Assembly: GCA_963597355.1 (NCBI GenBank)
Contig: CAVBPR010000007.1
Coordinates: forward strand, 124,001 to 188,000
DNA: 64,000 bases
Direction of reading: 5' to 3'
From: UMGS1766 sp963597355
GTDB lineage: Bacteria > Bacillota > Clostridia > Oscillospirales > Oscillospiraceae
Part shown: piece after piece, positions 58,458 to 64,000 of the stretch
Position numbering within the stretch: position 1 is the stretch's first letter
Layout of the letters: every line of letters begins with the position of its first letter
The notes under the pieces: model-generated
Database searches by the model: none
Told to the model about the DNA's origin: nothing
What the model saw: only the letters and a program-made list of their open reading frames with translations
Program-made: the position numbers and the translations under genes

Positions 58458-59150
58458 TTACACCAACTTAGCGGAGCTGACGCGAACGCCGGGGCCCATA
58501 GTGGTAGCCAGAGTGCAGCTCTTGATGTACTGACCCTTGGCAGCAGCGGGCTTAGCTTTGATGATAGCGCCCATCAGAGCGTCGAAGTTCTCCTGCAGCT
58601 TTTCAGCGCCGAAGGAAACCTTGCCGATGGGGCAGTGGATGATGTTGGTCTTGTCCAGACGATATTCGACCTTACCAGCCTTAGCTTCCTGAACTGCCTT
58701 GGCAGCATCGGGAGTCACAGTGCCGGACTTGGGGGAGGGCATCAGACCCTTGGGGCCCAGAACCTTACCCAGACGGCCAACCACACCCATCATGTCGGGA
58801 GTAGCAATGACAACGTCAAAGTCGAACCAGTTTTCCTTCTGAATCTTCTCAACCAGATCCATATCGCCGACATAATCAGCGCCGGCAGCGCGGGCTGCGT
58901 CTGCCTTGTCGCCCTTAGCGAAGACCAGAACGCGAACGCTCTTGCCAGTGCCGTTGGGCAGGACGATAGCGCCACGAACCTGCTGGTCAGCGTGACGGGA
59001 GTCAACGCCCAGACGGACGTGCAGCTCAACGGTCTCGTCGAACTTAGCGGCGGCGGTCTTTACAACCAGATCCATAGCGTCGGCCGGATCATAAGCGACG
59101 CCCTTTTCGAGCAGCTTAGCGCTGTTCTGATATTTCTTACCTCTAAACAC
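58458..59150 (-). CDS. rplA: 50S ribosomal protein L1
   Basis: Forms the L1 stalk near the E site. Family blocks LPNGTGKSVRVLVFAKGDKA, GPKGLMPSPKSGTVTPD and KPAAAKGQYIKSCTLATTMGPG are present. 230 aa. Starts at GTG (MFRGKKYQ), 9 bases after GGAGG. Follows rplK after 14 bases. Confidence 0.98.
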   Translation of the reverse strand: MFRGKKYQNSAKLLEKGVAYDPADAMDLVVKTAAAKFDETVELHVRLGVDSRHADQQVRGAIVLPNGTGKSVRVLVFAKGDKADAARAAGADYVGDMDLVEKIQKENWFDFDVVIATPDMMGVVGRLGKVLGPKGLMPSPKSGTVTPDAAKAVQEAKAGKVEYRLDKTNIIHCPIGKVSFGAEKLQENFDALMGAIIKAKPAAAKGQYIKSCTLATTMGPGVRVSSAKLV

Positions 59151-59164
59151 AGTCAGTTACCTCC

Positions 59165-59599
59165 TTAGTCAGCCACGATAACGCCCATGGAGCGCGCAGT
59201 ACCGGCGATCATGGACATGGCGGATTCGATGCTGGCAGCGTTCAGGTCGTTCATTTTTGCCTCAGCGATCTTGCGAACGTCTTCCTGGCTGATGGTAGCG
59301 ACCTTGGTCTTATTCGGCACGCCGGAGCCAGACTCGATGCCAGCTGCCTTCTTGATCAGAACAGCAGCAGGAGCAGACTTGGTAACAAAGGTGAAGGAAC
59401 GGTCGGCATAAACGGTGATCACAACGGGGATGATCAGGCCGGCATCGTTCTTCGTACGCTCGTTGAATTCCTTGGTGAAAGCGGCGATGTTTACGCCATG
59501 CTGACCCAGAGCGGGGCCAACGGGGGGAGCGGGAGTTGCCTTGCCCGCGGGGATCTGCAGCTTAACATAGCCGGTGATTTTTGCATTCTTCTGTGCCAC
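59165..59599 (-). CDS. rplK: 50S ribosomal protein L11
   Basis: Part of the GTPase-associated centre. KLQIPAGKATPAPPVGPALG is the family start and the C-terminal rRNA-binding domain ends AGTARSMGVIVAD. Starts at GTG 59599 (MAQKNAKITGYVKL), 8 bases after GGAGG; reading from an upstream TTG would cross that site. 144 aa. Confidence 0.98.
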   Translation of the reverse strand: MAQKNAKITGYVKLQIPAGKATPAPPVGPALGQHGVNIAAFTKEFNERTKNDAGLIIPVVITVYADRSFTFVTKSAPAAVLIKKAAGIESGSGVPNKTKVATISQEDVRKIAEAKMNDLNAASIESAMSMIAGTARSMGVIVAD

Positions 59600-59652
59600 G
59601 AAGAGCACCTCCTCAAATATTAGGTAAAGATTTCGTCAACAACCTTGGCGGA

Positions 59653-60180
59653 TCAGATTTCAACCAGCTCAACTTCGTCAAGAGCCAGCTCAACCGGTGT
59701 TTCACGACCAAACATTGAGACGACAAGTCGCACTTTATTTTTGTCAAGATCAATTTCTTCAACCGTTCCCAGGAAGGATTCCATAGCGCCGTTGATGATC
59801 TTGACCGTGTCGCCAACGTTGTAGCCAACGACAATTTCGTTTTTCTCCACGCCCAGAGCGGCGATTTCCTCGTCGCTGAGAGGAATGCCCTTGTTATCGC
59901 CACCGCCGACAAAACCGGTTACACCCCGTACATTACGCACGACATGCCAACTTTCGTCGGTCATTACCATCTTGATCAGCACATAACCAGGGAACACCTT
60001 GCGCTCCACTGTTTTCGTGCCGTTGTCGGTGATTTCAGTGACGTTCTCCATGGGAATCGATACCTCATGGATCAGGTCATGAAGATTACGGCTGTCCACA
60101 TGTTTCATAATTGTGGTGGCTACTGCATTTTCGTAGCCAGAGTATGTGTGGACGACATACCATTTCGCTTCTTCAGCCAT
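59653..60180 (-). CDS. nusG: Transcription termination/antitermination protein NusG
   Basis: Binds RNA polymerase clamp. NGN domain (WYVVHTYSGYENAVATTIMK, PGYVLIKM, VRNVRGVTGFVG) and KOW domain (VGDTVKIINGAMESFLGTVE). 175 aa. ATG 60180 (MAEEAKWY) follows GAGGG and lies 12 bases after secE. Order secE-nusG-rplK-rplA is standard. Confidence 0.98.
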   Translation of the reverse strand: MAEEAKWYVVHTYSGYENAVATTIMKHVDSRNLHDLIHEVSIPMENVTEITDNGTKTVERKVFPGYVLIKMVMTDESWHVVRNVRGVTGFVGGGDNKGIPLSDEEIAALGVEKNEIVVGYNVGDTVKIINGAMESFLGTVEEIDLDKNKVRLVVSMFGRETPVELALDEVELVEI

Positions 60181-60191
60181 GATTAAAACCC

Positions 60192-60482
60192 TCAACCCTG
60201 AGCCAGGTTGACCAGCGCTTTGACCACCGCAGCGGCCAGCCAGTCAAACAGCCAGATCAGTACGCCGACAATCAGCACGACCAGGATAACAACAATCGTG
60301 TTGCGGATGACCTGATTGCGGGTAGGCCAAACAACCTTCTTAAGCTCGCTCTTCATTTCGCGGAAGTAACGGCCAATCGCCTTGAAACGGCGGACGAAAG
60401 CGTTGGGCTTCTTCTCTTTCGCCTTGGCGGGTTTTTCCTTGGCGGCGGTTTCCTGAACAGCTTTCTGTTCCTTGTCTGCCAT
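60192..60482 (-). CDS. secE: Preprotein translocase subunit SecE
   Basis: Stabilises SecY. A Lys/Ala/Glu-rich N-terminal extension precedes FREMKSELKKVVWPTRNQV, the family signature, and one transmembrane helix (IVVILVVLIVGVLIWLFDWL). 96 aa. The ATG at 60482 (MADKEQKAV) is used; an in-frame start at 60509 would overlap the AAGAAGGG site. Confidence 0.96.
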   Translation of the reverse strand: MADKEQKAVQETAAKEKPAKAKEKKPNAFVRRFKAIGRYFREMKSELKKVVWPTRNQVIRNTIVVILVVLIVGVLIWLFDWLAAAVVKALVNLAQG

Positions 60483-60521
60483 AAAAAGACACCCTTCTTT
60501 CTTCAGCAAGTGATGGATCGC

Positions 60522-60686
60522 TTACTTGGTCTCGTCGTGGACGGTGTGCTTTCTGCAGAAGGGGCAATACTTGTTCAACTTCAGACGATCAGGGGTATTC
60601 TTCTTGTTCTTCATGGTATTGTAGTTTCTCTGCTTGCACTCAGAGCATCTCAGGGTGATCTTCACCCGTGCGCCGGCTTTCGCCAT
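60522..60686 (-). CDS. rpmG: 50S ribosomal protein L33
   Basis: 54 aa: MAKAGARVKITLRCSECKQ, then RNYNTMKNKKNTPDRL and CPFCRKHTVH. Two CxxC pairs make it the zinc-binding (C+) type. ATG 60686 follows AAGGAGGTG. First gene of the rpmG-secE-nusG-rplK-rplA operon. Confidence 0.97.
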   Translation of the reverse strand: MAKAGARVKITLRCSECKQRNYNTMKNKKNTPDRLKLNKYCPFCRKHTVHDETK

Positions 60687-60927
60687 ATCCAGGCACCTCC
60701 TTGTAATTATTCGATCGGGCACAAAAAAAGGACTTCGATGGTACCCGAAATAGGTATGTCCTCCGAAATCCAACACAAAACCGCCCAGATATATTCTCTC
60801 TGGACGAAGTGTAAAAAAGGTTTCGGCAGGAACGCTGCCTCCCTGATCTGATGAAGAAATCTCATCGCAAAGAGGGATCTCGTACGCCTAAAAAAACGCA
60901 CAACGAATGCACCCCTTTTCACAGGTG
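60687..60927 (-). promoter_or_regulatory. Long structured leader of the rpmG operon with attenuator-like terminator
   Basis: About 240 bases of leader. Near its end (minus strand) GGATTTCG pairs with CGAAGTCC over an inner TACC/GGTA stem, followed directly by TTTTTTT (60728-60722): an intrinsic terminator upstream of the first gene. Earlier, CCAGAGAGAATATATCTGG and GGCAGCGTTCCTGCC form hairpins. I know no described leader that matches it. Confidence 0.65.
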
Positions 60928-60932
60928 TTACC

Positions 60933-60961
60933 ATTCTACCATCGAGGCGGATTTATGTCAA
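60933..60961 (-). promoter_or_regulatory. rpmG-secE-nusG operon promoter
   Basis: Minus strand: TTGACA (60961-60956), 17-base spacer, TAGAAT (60938-60933). It is 247 bases before the rpmG start. Confidence 0.88.
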
Positions 60962-60970
60962 GAAAAAATC

Positions 60971-60999
60971 TTGTTATTTTACAGAAAAAAAGTTACAAT
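60971..60999 (+). promoter_or_regulatory. ruvX promoter
   Basis: TTGTTA (60971-60976), 17-base spacer, TACAAT (60994-60999), 41 bases before ruvX. Confidence 0.72.
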
Positions 61000-61039
61000 A
61001 GCTCTACATTAGAATTAAAGCAGGGGAGTGCTTACAAAA

Positions 61040-61462
61040 ATGCGAATTATGGCGATTGACTATGGCGATGCCCACACCGGAGTTGCGATTTCCGATCGAT
61101 TGGGTTTCGGTGCCGGCGTGGCAGAAACCATCGACAGCCGCGATCAGGATGTTGTTGTAGCTCAGCTGAAGAACTATATAAAAGATTACGAAGTTGAAGA
61201 GCTTGTGCTGGGCTATCCGAAGAATATGAATGGGACGCTGGGCCCCCGGGCAGAAAAAAGCGAAGAACTGGCGGCTCGGCTGCGGGAAGAAACCGGTCTT
61301 CCGGTTACTCTTTGGGACGAACGCCGCACGACGGTGGACGCACACCGGATTTTATCAGAGGCAAATAAGCACGGAAAAAAACGCAAAAAAGTAGTGGACG
61401 CTGTTGCGGCAACGCTGATTCTGGAAGGTTATCTTACATTTAAACAAAGACAACCCTTGTAA
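61040..61462 (+). CDS. ruvX: RuvX/YqgF family protein (pre-16S rRNA nuclease, putative Holliday junction resolvase)
   Basis: RNase H-like fold. The first catalytic Asp is in MAIDYGDAHTGVAISD, with VLGYPKNMNG and TLWDERRTTVDAHRIL carrying later acidic residues, and DAVAATLILEGYL at the end. 140 aa. ATG 61040 is used, 11 bases after GGGGAG; a GTG at 61028 sits on that site. Family members mature 16S rRNA 5' ends. Monocistronic. Confidence 0.93.
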   Translation: MRIMAIDYGDAHTGVAISDRLGFGAGVAETIDSRDQDVVVAQLKNYIKDYEVEELVLGYPKNMNGTLGPRAEKSEELAARLREETGLPVTLWDERRTTVDAHRILSEANKHGKKRKKVVDAVAATLILEGYLTFKQRQPL

Positions 61463-61477
61463 AAAATCAATTACAAA

Positions 61478-62098
61478 TTACAGTTCGTTTTCCTTCAGCC
61501 ACTGGAGAAGCCAGTCGGTGATGCGGGCGGTCATTCCCCAGAGAAGATGTCCGTCATACTCCCAGAACAGCATGGGGAGAAGATCGCGGCGGGGATATTC
61601 CTCAATTAACCTGCGCTCGTTTTCGGGAAGTGGATCAAGGCTGTGGAACTTCCGCTCGACCCGTGCTTTTTGCGGTGGGGTGTAACGCAAATGGGAGAGG
61701 GGAATTGTAAAAATTTCGTCTACCTCTGCGGAGTTTAAAGAAATGTTCTCCGCCCAGTTGTCTGACAAACGGGCAAGAATGGGAAAGACGGGGAATCCGG
61801 ACAAATGGATGACATAATCCAGAGAACCTAATATCTCAATTTCTTCCGACGGAAGTCCAAGCTCCTCTTCGGTTTCCCGCAGGGCGCAATCCAGCGGTGT
61901 CTCACCAGGTTCCATACCACCACCGGGGAAACAGACCTCGCCGGGCTGCATATTCAGCTTGCCGGAGCGCACTTCAAACAGCAGGCAGAGCTGACCGTTT
62001 TCCCGAACCAGCGGAACTAAAACGGCGCAGGGATGATGGCCGCCCACAGCACCAATGCTTCGGTGCATCAGTTTTGATTTCAAAGCCTCGTAATTCAT
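61478..62098 (-). CDS. NUDIX hydrolase, CoA pyrophosphatase-like
   Basis: Cleaves nucleoside diphosphate-linked compounds. The Nudix box is GGGMEPGETPLDCALRETEE plus ELG, with LNMQPGEVCFPGG just before, a motif of CoA-type members (YeaB/NudL). 206 aa from ATG 62098; there is no strong ribosome site, and longer frames overlap queH's start. It converges with ruvX. Confidence 0.85.
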   Translation of the reverse strand: MNYEALKSKLMHRSIGAVGGHHPCAVLVPLVRENGQLCLLFEVRSGKLNMQPGEVCFPGGGMEPGETPLDCALRETEEELGLPSEEIEILGSLDYVIHLSGFPVFPILARLSDNWAENISLNSAEVDEIFTIPLSHLRYTPPQKARVERKFHSLDPLPENERRLIEEYPRRDLLPMLFWEYDGHLLWGMTARITDWLLQWLKENEL

Positions 62099-62155
62099 GG
62101 AAGAAGCCCAACTTTCGTAAAGGATCGAATGATTAGCTAGAGAGAAGAATATTGA

Positions 62156-62797
62156 ATGAATGCAAATCCAAATTATCAAAAGGAATTAGATAAGGTCATT
62201 CTCAATCTGAATGGCCGGCGGCCGACGCTGCTGCTTCACAGTTGCTGTGCGCCCTGCAGCAGCTATGTGTTGGAATACCTCGCGCAGTATTTTCAGATCA
62301 CTTTGTTTTATTATAATCCGAACATCTCTCCGGAATCGGAATACCGTTATCGGGTGGCAGAATTGCGGAGATTGGTGGAAGCGATGCCGCTGAACACAGA
62401 TGTGCAGATCTTAGAGGGGGAATACGACCCCGATGTATTTTTAAATGCAGTGAAGGGAATGGAACTGGAACCGGAAGGCGGAGAACGGTGCAAGGTCTGT
62501 TATCGCCTTCGTCTGGAGCAGGCGGCGCGCATGGCGCAGGAAATGGGATGCGAGTATGTTACCACAACACTTTCGATCAGCCCCATGAAAAATGCCAACG
62601 CCCTCAATCAGATCGGCGGAGAACTGGCAGATGCCTACGGAGTGAAATACCTGTACAGCGACTTTAAAAAGCGGAATGGCTACAAGCGTTCCATTGAACT
62701 TTCCGCTCAGTATCAGCTTTACCGACAGGACTATTGCGGATGCAGTTTTTCTAAGGCGGAGCGGGAAAGAAAAAAGAGAGCGCAGGAAGCCCGGTGA
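62156..62797 (+). CDS. queH: Epoxyqueuosine reductase QueH
   Basis: Non-B12 enzyme for the last step of queuosine synthesis in tRNA. LLLHSCCAPCSSYVLEYL holds the adjacent-cysteine motif for Fe-S/metal sites, CKVCYRLRLEQAA the second pair, and DYCGCSFS the later cysteines. 213 aa. Its stop is 1 base from the opposing nth stop. Confidence 0.93.
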   Translation: MNANPNYQKELDKVILNLNGRRPTLLLHSCCAPCSSYVLEYLAQYFQITLFYYNPNISPESEYRYRVAELRRLVEAMPLNTDVQILEGEYDPDVFLNAVKGMELEPEGGERCKVCYRLRLEQAARMAQEMGCEYVTTTLSISPMKNANALNQIGGELADAYGVKYLYSDFKKRNGYKRSIELSAQYQLYRQDYCGCSFSKAERERKKRAQEAR

Positions 62798-62798
62798 A

Positions 62799-63455
62799 TC
62801 AGGCGTCTTTTCCCTGGCTTTGGTAGTGGGTGCACCATTCCGTCAGCGGGCAGATGCCGCACTTGGCGGTGCGGGCAGTGCAGACGGCGCGGCCGTGAAG
62901 CACCATTCTATGACAGAATTGATTGGATTCCTCCGGGGGGAGAACCGCTCTTAGCTGCTGTTCAACCTTTGCAGGATCTTTTGTGCCATCGGTTAACCCG
63001 AGACGACCGGTAATGCGAATGCAGTGCGTGTCGGCAACGACAACACCGGGGACATGATAGATATCGCCCTGAATGAGATTGGCAGTCTTTCGGCCGATTC
63101 CGGGCAACTTTAGCAGATCCTCCATTTCGGAGGGGACTTTTCCGCCAAAATCCCGCAATAGCATCTGAGCGCAGCGAACCAGGTCCTTGCTTTTGCCGTT
63201 GTAGAAACCGCAGGAGTGAATATATTCTGCCACCTCTGCCGGGTTGGCTTCGGCAAAAGATTCCAGAGTGGGAAAGCGCTGAAACAGAGCAGGAGTTACC
63301 TTGTTGACCCGCTCGTCCGTACACTGAGCGGACAGACGAACAGCAAATAACAACTCATAATCTTTTTCGTATTGTAAAGAGCAAAGTGCGTCAGGATACA
63401 GCTTTTTCAGCTCATCCACAATATGGCGCACGGCTAAGGGAGATTTTTGCTTCAT
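62799..63455 (-). CDS. nth: Endonuclease III
   Basis: DNA glycosylase/AP lyase for oxidised pyrimidines. The helix-hairpin-helix LPGIGRKTANLIQG with catalytic Lys in the preceding region, the catalytic Asp in VVADTHCIRITGRLGL, and the 4Fe-4S loop CTARTAKCGICPLTEWC. 218 aa from ATG 63455 (MKQKSPLAV), with GAGG 10 bases upstream. Confidence 0.95.
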   Translation of the reverse strand: MKQKSPLAVRHIVDELKKLYPDALCSLQYEKDYELLFAVRLSAQCTDERVNKVTPALFQRFPTLESFAEANPAEVAEYIHSCGFYNGKSKDLVRCAQMLLRDFGGKVPSEMEDLLKLPGIGRKTANLIQGDIYHVPGVVVADTHCIRITGRLGLTDGTKDPAKVEQQLRAVLPPEESNQFCHRMVLHGRAVCTARTAKCGICPLTEWCTHYQSQGKDA

Positions 63456-63544
63456 GGGAATCATGCCTCGTAACATAAAAATTGCAGGAACAGGTTCATA
63501 ATAACATAGACTGTGCAGGATTGCACTCTTTTTGTTGAAAGAGG

Positions 63545-63573
63545 TTGCCAAGGGAAAGGAAGCTTGTTATAAT
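63545..63573 (+). promoter_or_regulatory. glyA promoter
   Basis: TTGCCA (63545-63550), 17-base spacer, TATAAT (63568-63573), 48 bases before glyA. Confidence 0.85.
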
Positions 63574-63621
63574 GCGCTAAAAAGGGCGTTTGAGCTCAGT
63601 TTATCACATGGAGATGGTAAA

Positions 63622-64000
63622 ATGGTACAGGAAATGATGGATTTTCTTAGTGCGGCAGATCCTGAAGTGGGAGCTGCAGTGCGCAAGGAATTTGAACGAC
63701 AGAATCGTAACATTGAATTGATTGCATCTGAGAACGTAGTCAGTTCCGCCGTTCTGGTGGCAGCAGGCAGCGTGCTCACGAATAAATATGCAGAAGGATA
63801 TCCCGGAAAGCGGTATTACGGCGGCTGCGAGTGCGTCGATATTGCCGAGGAGATTGCCCGGGAGCGGGCAAAGGAGCTGTTCGGCGCAAAATACGCAAAT
63901 GTCCAGCCCCATTCCGGTGCACAGGCAAACTATGCGGTGTATCAGGCACTGTGCAGCCTTGGGGATACGGTAATGGGTATGAACCTGGATCAGGGCGGCC
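63622..64000 (+). CDS. glyA: Serine hydroxymethyltransferase, N-terminal part
   Basis: Pyridoxal-phosphate enzyme that makes glycine and methylene-THF from serine. The visible 126 residues contain IELIASENVVSSAVL, NKYAEGYPGKRYYGGCE and NVQPHSGAQANYAVYQAL, all hallmark blocks. The gene runs off the right edge. GGAG lies 8 bases before the ATG, and a good promoter precedes it. Confidence 0.96.
   Translation, partial: MVQEMMDFLSAADPEVGAAVRKEFERQNRNIELIASENVVSSAVLVAAGSVLTNKYAEGYPGKRYYGGCECVDIAEEIARERAKELFGAKYANVQPHSGAQANYAVYQALCSLGDTVMGMNLDQGG

Noticed and set aside
1..64000. CRISPR array, prophage, integrase or complete insertion sequence
   Set aside because: No regularly spaced direct repeats, no phage structural genes, and no transposase or integrase motifs were seen.

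Overview
The window looks like a chromosomal piece of a Gram-positive anaerobe of the class Clostridia, probably near Oscillospirales (an inference from gene content, not a search). Supporting signs are T-box riboswitches, Shine-Dalgarno sequences before nearly all genes, the SRP RNA-dnaX-ybaB and dprA-topA-trmFO gene orders, a type IV pilus set without a secretin, TasA/SipW-type secretion, a class B sortase, and rpmG-secE-nusG-rplK-rplA-rplJ-rplL. No phage, integrase, complete insertion sequence or CRISPR array was seen.

Layout. 1-5.0 kb, minus strand: SpoU methyltransferase, dprA, topA, trmFO (cut by the window edge). 5.1-8.6 kb, minus: an ABC importer under a T-box whose specifier reads UGG, so a tryptophan transporter. 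8.8-12.2 kb, minus: HIT protein and alaS, the latter under an alanine T-box (GCC specifier). 12.2-17 kb, minus: tmk, DJ-1 protein, folate cyclo-ligase, mltG, U32 peptidase and a small protein. 17.1-20.4 kb: AraC regulator, then ybaB, dnaX and SRP RNA on minus. 20.5-28.9 kb: LysR/MATE divergent pair, nitroreductase, pseudouridine synthase, YmdB phosphodiesterase, an SbcD/SbcC-like (YhaO/YhaN) pair and signal peptidase I. 28.9-29.8 kb: a small HTH protein and tRNA-Thr, tRNA-Tyr, tRNA-Gln.

30.0-42.5 kb is a cell-surface island. A SARP/BTAD-type regulator with a degenerate GGDEF-like tail precedes two operons. Each operon carries its own SipW-type (Ser/His) signal peptidase and TasA/camelysin-like secreted proteins. 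The first also holds a 984-aa adhesin; the second holds two membrane-anchored surface proteins, a class B sortase, mtnN and luxS. The two operon promoters share one architecture, TTAACC-N6-TTTACC-N9-(-10 box), which matches how SARP regulators bind direct repeats just upstream of the -10. This regulator, promoter pair and double SipW/TasA set is the best candidate for an undescribed system here.

42.8-57.2 kb is a type IV pilus operon: a 1705-aa prepilin-like GLUG-repeat adhesin, three minor prepilins, pilB, pilT, pilC, pilA, pilD, pilM, pilN and pilO. 57.3-61 kb, minus: ribosomal/NusG/SecE operons with an L10 leader and an uncharacterised attenuator-like leader before rpmG. 61-64 kb: ruvX, a NUDIX hydrolase, queH, nth and the start of glyA.
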